Positions 8,006 to 17,239 of a stretch of 64,000 bases of DNA are shown here, in pieces. This DNA is from ECT2AJA-110-A sp035399845. Its GTDB lineage: Bacteria > Planctomycetota > Phycisphaerae > UBA1845 > UTPLA1. Every line of letters starts with the position of its first letter. Within the stretch, counting starts at the first letter, position 1. Both the position numbers and the translations under genes were made by a program. The stretch is taken from contig DAOPJV010000024.1 in the NCBI GenBank assembly GCA_035399845.1, forward strand, positions 20,932-84,931, written 5' to 3'. The notes beneath the pieces were generated by a model that did no database searches, was not told the origin of the DNA, and saw only the letters and a program-made list of their open reading frames with translations.

Positions 8006-9946
8006 ATGCGCCCGGGTCGATTTTTCTGGAAGCTGTTCGCCGGCAACGCCGTGCTGATGGCTGTCATTCTCGGCGTGTCCGTGTGGGTCATCGTCGGATC
8101 GATCGAACGCGCGCACGTCGAGGACATCGGCGGTCAGCTCAAGCAGACGGCCGAGCACATCCGCGATCGCATTCAGAAGAAGCACATTTTCACGCCCGAC
8201 GGCAAGGGCGCCCTCCAGTCGCTCGCCAGCGATCTCGGCGGCATGGACGCCGTCTACGGCCGGATCACGATCATCGCGCCGGATGGCGTCGTCTGGGCGG
8301 ATTCCGACGCGACGGCCAGCGAAATGGAGTCGCACGCCAATCGCCCCGAAGTCATCGAGGCCATGAAGAACGGCTACGGCCAGAGCCGTCGATGGTCGGC
8401 GACAGTCAAACGCGAACTCATGTATGTCGCCCTGCGCGTTGACCGCGTCGGCGGAAAGGGCGGTCCCGCCGACACGCTCGGCGTCATCCGGGTCTCGATG
8501 CCGGTCTTCCGTATCACGGAACAGACGGGAACAACCCGCGAGCTGATCTGGCGCATCGCGGGGCTGGGGCTCGTCGCCGCGCTGCTGAGCGCGCTGGGAC
8601 TGGCCTATGTCTGGAGCATGCCGATCCGGCGGATCACGGAGGCGGCTCGCAGTCTGTCCGAGGGGGATCTCTCCGCGCGAACCTCCGTTCGCGGCTCCGA
8701 TGAGATCGCACAGATGGCGCAGTCGCTCAACCAGATGCGCGAGAGCCTGGCGACGCAGCTGCATACGATCGATCAGCAGCGCCATCATCTGGAACACTTC
8801 ATCCAGACGCTGAGTGAAGGCGTCATCATCGCCGGGCCCGACGGTCGGATCGTGCTCATCAATCAGGCCGCCTGCCGCCTGCTTCGATCGCCCGAGGTTC
8901 CCGTGCCGCAGAAGGTCGCGGCCATGACGGGCGATATCACGAAGTCCGGCCTGCTGAACATCCAGAACTTTGTCGGCCGACGCGTCGACGACTGCATCAA
9001 GAACTCCGAACTTCGCGGCCTGCTGCTTCGTGGCGCCTCGTCCGACGACGGCGCGATGGATGAGGCGTCCTCCGGCGTCGTCCGGGAGCTGCCGCTGCAC
9101 GTGGATCGGCCCGGGGGAACCGTCCACCTGCTGGCTCGCGCGTCGGACATCGAATTCAGCGACACGACGTCGAAGAACGGCGAGGGTGCGATGGGCCGTC
9201 TCGTCGTTCTGACAGATGTCACGGAACTGACGCGAACCATCCGCATGAAGACCGATTTCGTGGCCAACGCGTCGCACGAACTGCGCACGCCGCTATCGAC
9301 GATTCGCGCATCCGTCGAGACGCTGCAGCATCTCGATCTCGAACGCGACAATGACTCGGCCCGCCATTTCATGGAAGTGATCGAGCGACACACGGGGCGC
9401 CTTGAGGAACTCGTTGGCGACCTGCTCGACCTGTCACGGCTCGAGTCGTCGGGTACGTCGTTTCCGCGCGAACGCATCAGCCTCGTCGAGCTCATCGACG
9501 ACGTCTATGGTCGCTTCGAGCACACGATCAAGTGCAAGGGCCTGCTCTGGAAAGGCGTCTGTCCGGAATCCTGCGAGATCATCCATACCAACGGGCGCCT
9601 TCTGCGGCTCGTGCTCGACAATCTGGTCTCCAACGCCATCAAGTTCACGGAAGAGGGCGGTCACGTCAGCGTGATCTGCGATCGCAGCGCGGACACGATC
9701 TCCGTTTCCGTTCGTGACGAGGGCTGCGGAATCCCGAAGTCCGAACTCGATCGCGTCTTCGAGCGGTTCTACCAGGTGGAGGCGGCCCGTTCGGACACGA
9801 GCACCCTCGTCGGCGTCAAACGCGGCACGGGGCTCGGTCTGTCGATCGTGCGGCACGCCGTCGCCGCCATGAACGCCAATGTCGAGCTCAACAGCGAAGT
9901 GGGTGTCGGTACAACTGTCTCGGTTCACATTCCGGTTCGCGCCTGA
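8006..9946 (+). CDS. phoR: PhoR-like membrane sensor histidine kinase
   Basis: The 646-aa protein has a membrane helix at about 13-33 and an extracytoplasmic region to about 178. A second helix lies at about 180-203, followed by HAMP (about 205-258) and a PAS-like region from about 270. The HisKA box NASHELRTPL carries phospho-His H424. The HATPase_c domain shows the N box (NLVSNAIKF near 540), G1 (DEGCGIP) and G2 (GTGLGLSIV). It would autophosphorylate and pass phosphate to the regulator encoded just upstream. An in-frame ATG at 7958 would add 16 residues. ATG 8006 is preferred because it places the first helix at a normal distance from the N-terminus. Confidence 0.88.
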   Translation: MRPGRFFWKLFAGNAVLMAVILGVSVWVIVGSIERAHVEDIGGQLKQTAEHIRDRIQKKHIFTPDGKGALQSLASDLGGMDAVYGRITIIAPDGVVWADSDATASEMESHANRPEVIEAMKNGYGQSRRWSATVKRELMYVALRVDRVGGKGGPADTLGVIRVSMPVFRITEQTGTTRELIWRIAGLGLVAALLSALGLAYVWSMPIRRITEAARSLSEGDLSARTSVRGSDEIAQMAQSLNQMRESLATQLHTIDQQRHHLEHFIQTLSEGVIIAGPDGRIVLINQAACRLLRSPEVPVPQKVAAMTGDITKSGLLNIQNFVGRRVDDCIKNSELRGLLLRGASSDDGAMDEASSGVVRELPLHVDRPGGTVHLLARASDIEFSDTTSKNGEGAMGRLVVLTDVTELTRTIRMKTDFVANASHELRTPLSTIRASVETLQHLDLERDNDSARHFMEVIERHTGRLEELVGDLLDLSRLESSGTSFPRERISLVELIDDVYGRFEHTIKCKGLLWKGVCPESCEIIHTNGRLLRLVLDNLVSNAIKFTEEGGHVSVICDRSADTISVSVRDEGCGIPKSELDRVFERFYQVEAARSDTSTLVGVKRGTGLGLSIVRHAVAAMNANVELNSEVGVGTTVSVHIPVRA

Positions 9947-9957
9947 TAGGTCCGGCG

Positions 9958-10722
9958 TCAGTCCCTGCACAATTCGACGAACAGCCACGCCCGCAGCCAC
10001 GCCAGCCGCGGGGTGGAGGTGATCACGCGATCGTAGGCGATTCCGAGTCGATAGAGCAAAGGGCTGAACGTCAGGTAGGATGGATTGTGATTCAGCCGTT
10101 CGAACTGCTGCACGCGAAGGCCCGTCGCCGAGGCGAGTTTTCGAATCGCGCGTTCGCTGTTGGCTCGATAGTAGGTCGGATATGTGTGGCCTTCGTCGCG
10201 ACCTTCCATGAATCGAACGATCGGTGTATGCCATCGATTGGGCGCCAGGTGTGCGGCGATCGAGACATAGTCGTAGCGATTCGGCGTCAGGCAGAGCAGC
10301 GCGCCGCCCGGCCTGAGCGTGCGCGCCATCTCGCTGAAGAAGGGCTGCGGCTCGGGCAGGTGCTCGATCACGGATCGGCACACGATGACGTCGAACGACC
10401 TGTCCGCGAAGGGCAGGTCGGCGCCGCAGCCGCGAATGATGCGGGCGCCTGAGTCCGAGGCGGGACACAGGCCCGGTTCGAAATCGGGATCGACGCCCCA
10501 GACATCACGTGTTTTTCCGAGATAGCGCTGCGCTTCGAAAAAGTCCCGGCCGCATCCGACTTCGAGGATGCGCTTCGTCGGGTCGAGTTGACCGAGCGCC
10601 TCGCGCCGCAATCGGGCATAGGGATGCTCCCAGCCGCGATCGTGGTAATAACGCTTCTCCAGAAGCGCGCAGCGCGCCCGACGCGCGGACAGAATGTCAT
10701 GAAATACCGGATTGCTCGCCAT
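9958..10722 (-). CDS. Class I SAM-dependent methyltransferase
   Basis: 254 aa. The SAM-binding motif I is ILEVGCGRDFFEAQ, with the acidic end of strand 2 at GVDPDF. Motif IV-like FDVIVCRSVIEHL and the following LRPGGALLCLTPN are typical of Methyltransf_11/25 proteins. Substrate unknown. It ends convergently with the phoR-like gene (11-bp gap) and lies downstream of bamA on the same strand, so it may be cotranscribed with it. Confidence 0.82.
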   Translation of the reverse strand: MASNPVFHDILSARRARCALLEKRYYHDRGWEHPYARLRREALGQLDPTKRILEVGCGRDFFEAQRYLGKTRDVWGVDPDFEPGLCPASDSGARIIRGCGADLPFADRSFDVIVCRSVIEHLPEPQPFFSEMARTLRPGGALLCLTPNRYDYVSIAAHLAPNRWHTPIVRFMEGRDEGHTYPTYYRANSERAIRKLASATGLRVQQFERLNHNPSYLTFSPLLYRLGIAYDRVITSTPRLAWLRAWLFVELCRD

Positions 10723-10798
10723 GGCGCCTGCGTGTCAACAGCTTCCGATGGCGTTCGGCGCTCGCCGCTCCCCGAAGCGGATCTTCCCCCCGCATGAA

Positions 10799-13279
10799 TC
10801 AGAATGTCGCGCCGAACGCGAAGCTGAATACCTGTTCGTCGTCCATTTCCTGGCTCGAGATGGGCAACGCGAGATCGAACGACAACGGAATCGGTCCGAA
10901 GTACTTCACGTAAATGCGAAGACCGACGCCGATCGACGCCCGCCAGTCGTTGATGCCGAAGTCCTCTTCGACCGTGCCCATGTCCAGGAACGTCACGCCG
11001 CGGATGTTCTCGCCCGCCAGCGGGAATGAATACTGCGCATTTGTCATCAGCATGAAGTTGCCGCCGACACGATCGTCGGAATAGCCGGCGCGGGGCGAAA
11101 TGCCGCGATACTCAAAGCCGCGAATCGAGCCGATACCGCCGGCGAAGAACTTCTCGAAGACCGGAGCGTCGCCGAAGATATTGCCCGCCGAGGCGCCAAC
11201 CTGAAGGATGTGCTTGCGCCCGAACGTATCCGTCTTCAGCGTCCAGTAGCGATCGTATTCGCCCGTGACGCGCGTGAAGGCGTGATCGCCGCCCAGCGCG
11301 CCCGCCTGCTCGACAGCGACTTTCAGGCGATCGCCGATCGACGGCAGCCATCGGCTGTCCGTCTTGTCGCGGACGATCGTGCCCTTGACCGTCGTCAGCA
11401 GGTTGTTGCCTTCGTCGTCGAGGATCTCTTTCGCCGTCAGCCAGTCGGTTCCGCCGATATCGACATTCTCGACGCGCAGCGCCACTTCGCCGGCCCAGCC
11501 TTCCAGCGGTCCCTCTTCGAATCGCTTGTCGAGGCTGACGTTGAAGCCGACGCGCTGTTCATCGTATTCCGGACGACCTCGTTCAAAGCCGTAGATCGCC
11601 ATGCCGAAGCCGAGAGGCTTGTCAAAGAGATACGGCTCGCGGAATTCCAGGCGACCTCGTGTGAACTCTGTACCCGGCTCCAGTCGCAGACGGACTGTCT
11701 GGCCGGCGCCGTGGAAGGAACGGCCCTTGAAGAATTCCTTGGCCGTTCGCGGCGGATCAAACAGGTCGAAGTTGCGATTCTCGATGGAGATCGTGCCGAC
11801 GATGCCGCTGTTGGTTGTGACACCGACGCCGAACAGGATGCGCGTCGTGTCGGCTTCCTCGACCGTGACGAGCGCATCGCGCACGCCGGGCTCGTTCCCC
11901 TGCGGCGTGATCTTCACGTCGTTGAAGAGCTGTGTCTCGACGAGCCTCTGCTCACTCTTCTTTGCGGCCTCTGTGTCGTATACGGATTCCGGGAGGATTC
12001 GAAGTTCGCGACGGATGACCTTGTCCTTCGTCTCGCGATTACCGCGAACCACGACGCGCCCCACGTTGTAGGACGTATCCTCGTTGATCGTGAACGTGAC
12101 GTGGACGAAGCCGGGCTCGTCGGCAAAGAGCTGCGATGTCGTGATCGTCGCGTAGATGTATCCCTGTCGACCGTATTCCGTCAGGATCTTCTCGCGATCG
12201 CGCTTCAGGACGTCGCCGTCGTAGAACGTGTCTTCCTGGGATTCGAGCATCGCCCGCAACGTGTCTGCGTCAAACGCTTCGTTTCCTTCGAATCGGATCG
12301 ACTTGATGGCGTGGCGAACGCCTTCCTCGATCTGGAAGACGACGATCAGGTCGGACTGCTCGCCCTCTTTCAGATCGACGCGATAACCGACCTGCGCATT
12401 GAGAAAGCCGCGATCGACGTAGAACGACTTGATGGCCGCCGCGTCGCGCCGGGCCGTATCGTCGTCGAACGCTCCCGTCCGGAAGAGCCACGCCGATGTC
12501 TGGGTTTCGATCAGACCCTGGAGGCGCGCGTCGCCGAACTCGCGATTGCCTTCGAAGCGGATCTCCTTCACCTTGACGCGCGGTCCTTCGGAAATCCGGA
12601 AGAGCACGCGCTGTTCCTTTTCCAGAACGTCCGCATCGACATCGACCGACGTGTAGGCGTAGCCCGCCTCTCGATACTTCTGCTGGATCAGCTCCTGCGA
12701 CTGCCGAATGAGATACTCACTGATCGTCGAACCGACGCCGATCGGGATTTCCTTGAGCAGATCGCCGTTGTCGAACTGGTCGTTTCCGACAAAGTCGACT
12801 GCGACGATGTAAGGTCGCTCGCGAACGACGAACACCAGCGCGAGGTCCGAACCCACCATCCGCGGTTCCGCGAAGGGCACGCCTTCGAACTTCTGTGTCT
12901 CGGCGAGCTTTCGGCAGGCGGCGGTCACCTCTTCCCGATTCCACGCGTCGCCGACGGAGATACCGATCGTGTCGCGCAGGCTGGCGGCGTCGCCGGAGCG
13001 CAGGCCTTCAAACTCGATCTGATTGATGGTTCGCCCCTGCGGATCGAAATTGGCGCGAATCGGCGGGGCGGCGGAAGGACCCACCTGCAGCAGGCCCATC
13101 GCGGAACCCAGTCCGCCGGCAACCAGAATTGTGACAGCGACGAGTCGTTTTGGCGGCGTGATAGAAATCGCTCTTCCCTCGGGCGGCGCGAGCCGCCGTT
13201 TTTTTCGCCCGAACGCCCCAATCAACACTATTATGGGCCGCTCGTCGGGGACTATACCGACCGATAAACGCCGAGCCAA
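10799..13279 (-). CDS. bamA: BamA / Omp85 outer-membrane assembly protein
   Basis: A signal-anchor segment is followed by about five POTRA repeats. These recur as I.FEGN or FEGL motifs (INQIEFEGL, VKEIRFEGNREFGD, IKSIRFEGNEAFD, VGRVVVRGNRETKD). A C-terminal beta-barrel carries the Omp85 signature GGIGSIRGFEYRGISPR and ends in aromatic AFGATF. BamA folds and inserts barrel proteins into the outer membrane, so this gene is direct evidence of a diderm envelope. The start is uncertain: the frame opens at TTG 13279, with in-frame GTG 13228 and TTG 13225 as alternatives. A hairpin with an A/T tract lies inside the first 35 codons (13182-13205). Confidence 0.9.
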   Translation of the reverse strand: MARRLSVGIVPDERPIIVLIGAFGRKKRRLAPPEGRAISITPPKRLVAVTILVAGGLGSAMGLLQVGPSAAPPIRANFDPQGRTINQIEFEGLRSGDAASLRDTIGISVGDAWNREEVTAACRKLAETQKFEGVPFAEPRMVGSDLALVFVVRERPYIVAVDFVGNDQFDNGDLLKEIPIGVGSTISEYLIRQSQELIQQKYREAGYAYTSVDVDADVLEKEQRVLFRISEGPRVKVKEIRFEGNREFGDARLQGLIETQTSAWLFRTGAFDDDTARRDAAAIKSFYVDRGFLNAQVGYRVDLKEGEQSDLIVVFQIEEGVRHAIKSIRFEGNEAFDADTLRAMLESQEDTFYDGDVLKRDREKILTEYGRQGYIYATITTSQLFADEPGFVHVTFTINEDTSYNVGRVVVRGNRETKDKVIRRELRILPESVYDTEAAKKSEQRLVETQLFNDVKITPQGNEPGVRDALVTVEEADTTRILFGVGVTTNSGIVGTISIENRNFDLFDPPRTAKEFFKGRSFHGAGQTVRLRLEPGTEFTRGRLEFREPYLFDKPLGFGMAIYGFERGRPEYDEQRVGFNVSLDKRFEEGPLEGWAGEVALRVENVDIGGTDWLTAKEILDDEGNNLLTTVKGTIVRDKTDSRWLPSIGDRLKVAVEQAGALGGDHAFTRVTGEYDRYWTLKTDTFGRKHILQVGASAGNIFGDAPVFEKFFAGGIGSIRGFEYRGISPRAGYSDDRVGGNFMLMTNAQYSFPLAGENIRGVTFLDMGTVEEDFGINDWRASIGVGLRIYVKYFGPIPLSFDLALPISSQEMDDEQVFSFAFGATF
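13182..13205 (+). terminator. Hairpin plus T7 tract in the 5' region of bamA
   Basis: GGCGGC-GCGA-GCCGCC followed by GTTTTTTT on the plus strand resembles an intrinsic terminator pointing away from bamA. No plus-strand gene ends nearby. It may block antisense transcription, or mark that this DNA is leader rather than coding sequence. Confidence 0.45.
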
Positions 13280-13615
13280 GCGATGAAACGCGATTCCCAG
13301 CCCTGTTTGGCGGAACCGCGTCGAGCGTTTGCGCAGAACCTGCGCGTCGCCGGTGGCGCGACGGCAAACCGTGTTTGCAATATTGATATCGACGATGATT
13401 CTCGACGAGCGTGATCGGCGTCATGTGATTAGATTGCGGCGAGGCGCAATTGGCGGGTGGGATGTTGCGCGCAATTGCGTTGAAATAATTAAGTTACGCC
13501 TCAAGAATCCCCTTACGACTCGGGGACGCGAGGTTTCGTCTTGCTGAGCCGGCGAGATGTGGTTTTTGCGGGCGTCGGGAGTCGACGCCCTGATCCGCAG
13601 CATTGAGAGGATCCG
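13280..13615. other. Divergent intergenic region bamA-fxsA
   Basis: About 335 bp between divergent genes, with an AT-richer stretch around 13370-13510 that could hold promoters for both. No gene recognised. Confidence 0.5.
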
Positions 13616-14173
13616 TTGCTTCCCTTACTCCTTATCCTGTTCATTGGCCTGCCCCTCGTGGATCTCTGGCTGCTCTTTCGTGTCGGCGAAATCCTGACGT
13701 TCTTCCCGACGCTGGCGTGCGTGATCCTGACCGGCGTCGTCGGCGCCGCCATCGCGAAGCGGCAGGGAATCTCAACGATTACGCGTATTCAGCAGGAGCT
13801 GGCCGAAGGCCGCATGCCGACGACCCAGCTCGGCGAGGGGATCCTGATCCTCCTCGCGGCCGCCGTCCTGATCACGCCCGGCTTCATCACGGACGCCTTC
13901 GGTCTCCTGCTGCTGGTCCCGCCGATACGACGGCTCTTCCTCAAGGGACTGACCGCCTACTTCGCCTCGCGCGTCCACGTCACGACGATGCATGGCGGCG
14001 GGGGCTCGCCGTTTGTCCATGTGCGGTCCGTCGGATTCGACGACGGTCCCTACGCCGATCCATACGACCCGTCGCCTCGTCCTCCATTCGCCAATGAGGC
14101 GGAGGAATCGAGCGGCGGGATGAAGTATGTGAAGAACGAAGCGATGGATGCGCCGAAGTCGCGCGACGCATAG
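13616..14173 (+). CDS. fxsA: FxsA family membrane protein
   Basis: 185 aa, TTG start with GAGAGG 5 nt upstream. The N-terminal two thirds match FxsA: FIGLPLVDLWLLFRVG, then GVVGAAIAKRQG, and the LGEGILILLAAAVLITPGF segment of the family, with four hydrophobic helices. The C-terminal 60 residues are hydrophilic and acidic. FxsA overproduction suppresses phage T7 exclusion by the F plasmid in E. coli; its ordinary role is unknown. A strong hairpin overlaps the stop codon. Confidence 0.88.
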   Translation: MLPLLLILFIGLPLVDLWLLFRVGEILTFFPTLACVILTGVVGAAIAKRQGISTITRIQQELAEGRMPTTQLGEGILILLAAAVLITPGFITDAFGLLLLVPPIRRLFLKGLTAYFASRVHVTTMHGGGGSPFVHVRSVGFDDGPYADPYDPSPRPPFANEAEESSGGMKYVKNEAMDAPKSRDA

Positions 14174-14204
14174 CAAGCTTATGTAATACATAAGGTTGCT
14201 ATGC
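14168..14204. terminator. Bidirectional hairpin between convergent genes
   Basis: GCATAGCAAGCTTATGT-AAT-ACATAAGGTTGCTATGC forms a 17-bp stem with one mismatch. It starts within the last codons of fxsA and includes its TAG, and lies just before the convergent DUF35 stop. Probably terminates both transcripts. Confidence 0.65.
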
Positions 14205-14219
14205 GTGTTTCGGGGCGAC

Positions 14220-14693
14220 TTACGCCGGGACCCAGGCCAGGTCCAGGATCGTGTTGGTCGGGTTTTTCGTGTTGAAGACGGCTTCGACAGGCATCCCGAT
14301 TTCCGGCTTCCCTTTTTTCAGATAGCTCATCAGCTTGGTGCAGACGCCGTCGATCTCGACGCTGATCAGCGGTGTTTCGGGTGGGAGTCGGAAGAGTTCA
14401 CCGGGGTAGCGGACGACGCTCCATGTGAAGATGCGTCCGGTCGTCGGCGCTTCCCGCCACGCCATCTCATGCCAGCAGTCGGGGCATTCGCAGCGGGGCG
14501 GCAGCCAGAGATGGCGTTCCTCGCACTCGGGGTTCGTGCACTGAGTCGCCAGGAGCCTGCCGGCGGCGAGACCTTTGAAGAACTTTCCCCAGCCGCCGTA
14601 GCTGTGGTAGTGGGCCCATGTCTTGGGAATCAGAATGCCCAGGGGATCGTCGCGAAACACGTCGGCTTTCGTTGACGGCCATTCAATTGCCAT
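14220..14693 (-). CDS. DUF35 protein: zinc ribbon plus OB-fold, thiolase partner
   Basis: 157 aa. The N-terminal rubredoxin-like zinc ribbon has Cys pairs CTNPEC and CECPDC, followed by an OB-fold domain (about residues 80-150) containing TWSVVRYPG. DUF35 proteins form complexes with thiolase-fold enzymes, for example the archaeal thiolase/HMG-CoA synthase complex and ChsH2-Ltp2 of steroid degradation, where they bind the CoA moiety. The thiolase-fold gene is immediately upstream on the same strand (57-bp gap), so an acyl-CoA complex is likely. AAAGGA precedes the ATG. Confidence 0.85.
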   Translation of the reverse strand: MAIEWPSTKADVFRDDPLGILIPKTWAHYHSYGGWGKFFKGLAAGRLLATQCTNPECEERHLWLPPRCECPDCWHEMAWREAPTTGRIFTWSVVRYPGELFRLPPETPLISVEIDGVCTKLMSYLKKGKPEIGMPVEAVFNTKNPTNTILDLAWVPA

Positions 14694-14750
14694 GATGCAA
14701 CTTCCTTTCGATCGATCGCGCGGCCGGCGCGATGCAGTGTCGTTCGTCGA

Positions 14751-16121
14751 TTACGGTTTTTCCAGAATCGCGCACGTGACATGGCTGCCCGTGCCCGCGT
14801 GGGAGATCGCGCATCCGCGTTTGGCCCCCTTCACCTGGAGGCTGCGGAACTCGTCCGGCTTCTTCTTGCCGTAGCGCGTCCATCGCTCGGGATCCGCGTG
14901 GAACTTGTCCCACTTGGTCTGCAGTTGCCAGAGGAGTTCCACCATCTGGAAAATGCCCGTGGCGCCGACGGCGTGCATCGTGCCGATGAGACCGCCGGAG
15001 AGGTTGGTCGGCAGACGGCCTTCGTAGTAGGCGTCGCCGGACTCGATGAACTCGCGACCTCGGCCGTAGGGTCGCAGGCCAATGTCCTCATATGTCTGAA
15101 CGTCGCTGATGGTGAAGGCGTCGTGTGTTTCGAGGAGATCAAAGTCCTCGACGGGATCCTTGATCCCCGCCATGTGGTAGGCGAGGTACGCCGCCATGCG
15201 CGCCGCGAGGAACGAGCTGAATCCCGGCCACTCCCGCCGACGACTTCCGAAGTAATCGCGATACGTCGCCTCCGTCTCGTTCGGCAGCAGCAGGATCGGC
15301 ATGTTGCGGCGATCGGCCGTGCGGAGCGTGTGGGTTCCGCCGCAGATCGCCGTCAGCCGGATCGGTGTGTCCGTCATTCGAAAGGCCGTCTCTTCATCGG
15401 CGAGCAGAAGGACGGCGGCGCCCACGCTCATCACACAGCACTCGAGGAACGACAGCGGATGCGACACGATTTCGTTGTTGAGGACATCCTCGACCGTGTA
15501 ATGGCCCGGGTTCTGCGAATAGGGGGAGTAGCGAGCGTACTCGTGATTCTTGCAGGCGATCTTTGCGAGCGCTTCGCGCGGGACTTCATTTTCGTATTGA
15601 TAGCGCTGGGCCATCAGGGCGTAGTAGCTCGCGTACATCCAGCCGAGTTCACTTTCGAAGTCCCTGCATGCGGCGCTGGCGATGTAGCTGTTGCCGACTT
15701 TCGTCGAGACTTCGTCCATGCGTTCCCAGCCGACAACGGGCACACAGTCCGCGTAACCCGATGCGATCGCCTGGGCCGCCGCAAGCACGGCCGAACCGCC
15801 GGTCGCGCCGCCCGTCTTGATCTCGACATTGCCGAGTGGATCGAATCCGAGATAGTCGTGCACCTTCGCCGCGGCGAGCAGCTGGTCGCCGAAGTGATCG
15901 GCAAACTGCGAATAGACGCACCAGTTCACGCTGCGCCGATATTCCTCCGCCGAGACTTTCAGGTCATTCTCCTCGACGGCCATGCGCAGCGCCTCGGTGC
16001 AGAGCTGGCAGGTGTTTTTCTTGGGGTACTTCTTGCGAAAGTCCGTGAGGCCACCGGCGACGAGATAGACGGGTCGCTCGAATTTCGGAATGCGAAGATT
16101 CCGTGGACCAAATGTGATCAT
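14751..16121 (-). CDS. Thiolase-fold acyl-CoA enzyme (SCP2-thiolase-like), apparent loss of nucleophilic Cys
   Basis: 456 aa from ATG 16121, preceded by AAAAGGA; an upstream extension of 42 residues lacks a ribosome site. Thiolase landmarks are recognisable: the C-terminal NLSGGLIGTMHAVGATG (the GG...H.xGA(T/S)G box) and ETHDAFT. The N-terminal catalytic box, normally NxxCaSGxxA, reads KTGGATGGSA at 103-111, so the usual Cys is replaced by Gly. The enzyme may therefore be a CoA-aldolase or another carbon-carbon lyase like Ltp2 rather than a Claisen thiolase. This is inference. Its neighbour encodes the DUF35 partner. Pathway unknown. Confidence 0.82.
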   Translation of the reverse strand: MITFGPRNLRIPKFERPVYLVAGGLTDFRKKYPKKNTCQLCTEALRMAVEENDLKVSAEEYRRSVNWCVYSQFADHFGDQLLAAAKVHDYLGFDPLGNVEIKTGGATGGSAVLAAAQAIASGYADCVPVVGWERMDEVSTKVGNSYIASAACRDFESELGWMYASYYALMAQRYQYENEVPREALAKIACKNHEYARYSPYSQNPGHYTVEDVLNNEIVSHPLSFLECCVMSVGAAVLLLADEETAFRMTDTPIRLTAICGGTHTLRTADRRNMPILLLPNETEATYRDYFGSRRREWPGFSSFLAARMAAYLAYHMAGIKDPVEDFDLLETHDAFTISDVQTYEDIGLRPYGRGREFIESGDAYYEGRLPTNLSGGLIGTMHAVGATGIFQMVELLWQLQTKWDKFHADPERWTRYGKKKPDEFRSLQVKGAKRGCAISHAGTGSHVTCAILEKP

Positions 16122-16400
16122 GGCAAGTCCTTTTCGAAATGTGTGAGCATGTGGAAGTGAAGATGCACGAAGAGTGAATCGCGGGCGGGCGGCGACGAGG
16201 CGGTGTGATCGGATCGTCGTGTCGGTCCCGCGGACGTGCGAACGCAATCGGGATTCATCGAGGCGACGTTTCCCATGGTTCGAAACTCAGCGGACGTGGC
16301 TGGCGCCGTTGGGCGGAACTGCGTCCCGCGCGGCGTCGATCTGGATCATACGACTGTCGCGGGCCGGAGGGAAGGGTTGGCGCCATTGGCGCAATGCAGG

Positions 16401-16607
16401 GTGGCCCAGGGTCTATTGACCCTGGGGGGGCGATGATCGAATACGAGAAGACGTTTCGATGCGATGTCGATCGTGGGAAGTCGCGTTTTGGTTGTTTTCA
16501 GAGGGCCGAATCATTGAGCGCGTTCGGCGCGTGCATTTGTTCGAGCGCTTCATTCCGCGGTCGATCATCGTGACCCCGCCCTTGAAAGGACGGGCCACCC
16601 GGATCGG
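16401..16607 (+). repeat. ~205-bp hairpin-ended repeat, copy 1 of second array
   Basis: The left hairpin is CCCAGGGTC-TATT-GACCCTGGG. The core carries GATGATCGAATACGAGAAGA and GGGCCGAATCATTGAGCGCG, and the right hairpin is CGCCCTTGAAAGGACGGG. It is the reverse complement of the 4.36-5.18 kb family (most similar to copy 4). Confidence 0.92.
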
Positions 16608-16812
16608 GTGGCCCAGGGTTTTAACCCTGGGGGGACGATGATCGAATACGAGAAGACGTTTCGATGCGATGTCGATCGTGGGAAGTCGCGTTTTGGTTGT
16701 TTTCAGAGGGCCGAATCATTGAGCGCGTTCGGCGCGTGCATTTGTTCGAGCGCTTCATTCCGCGGTCGATCATCGTGACCCCGCCCTTGAAAGGACGGGC
16801 CACCCGGATCGG
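16608..16812 (+). repeat. ~205-bp hairpin-ended repeat, copy 2 of second array
   Basis: Nearly identical to copy 1, but the left stem reads CCCAGGGTT...AACCCTGGG. Both sides of the stem changed together (C-G to T-A), preserving pairing. Confidence 0.92.
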
Positions 16813-16895
16813 GTGGCCCAGGGTTTTAACCCTGGGGGGACGATGATCGAATACGAGAAGACGTTTCGATGCGATGTCGATCGTGGGAAGTCGCG
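16813..16895 (+). repeat. Repeat copy 3 of second array, interrupted by assembly gap
   Basis: The left hairpin and start of the core match copy 2 exactly up to the first N. Confidence 0.9.
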
Positions 16896-16995
16896 NNNNN
16901 NNNNNNNNNNNNNNNNNNNNNNNNNNNNNNNNNNNNNNNNNNNNNNNNNNNNNNNNNNNNNNNNNNNNNNNNNNNNNNNNNNNNNNNNNNNNNNN
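16896..16995. other. Assembly gap (100 N)
   Basis: Exactly 100 undetermined bases inside a near-identical tandem array. This is the usual placeholder for a gap of unknown size, so repeat copy number here is unknown. Confidence 0.98.
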
Positions 16996-17164
16996 CGATG
17001 ATCGAATACGAGAAGACGTTTCGATGCGATGTCGATCGTGGGAAGTCGCGTTTTGGTTGTTTTCAGAGGGCCGAATCATTGAGCGCGTTCGGCGCGTGCA
17101 TTTGTTCGAGCGCTTCATTCCGCGGTCGATCATCGTGACCCCGCCCTTGAAAGGGCGGGCCACC
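16996..17164 (+). repeat. Repeat copy after the gap, abutting the transposase gene
   Basis: Resumes at the CGATGATCGAATACGAG core position and runs to the right hairpin CGCCCTTGAAAGGGCG. This copy ends about 75 bp before the transposase start. Confidence 0.9.
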
Positions 17165-17239
17165 GGACTCGGGAGTGTCAAAAAGGTGGCACTCTTTACT
17201 GAAATCGCGCTTTCAGCACGGGCGTGTTGCTGTAGCGTC

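Noticed and set aside
7751..9277. 508-codon frame antisense to the phoR-like gene
   Set aside because: Same codon-bias shadow; the sense strand encodes a complete kinase.
11210..13267. 685-codon open frame antisense to bamA
   Set aside because: Shadow of bamA codon usage; no domain recognisable.
14781..16160. 459-codon frame antisense to the thiolase gene
   Set aside because: No motif, and the sense protein is well supported.
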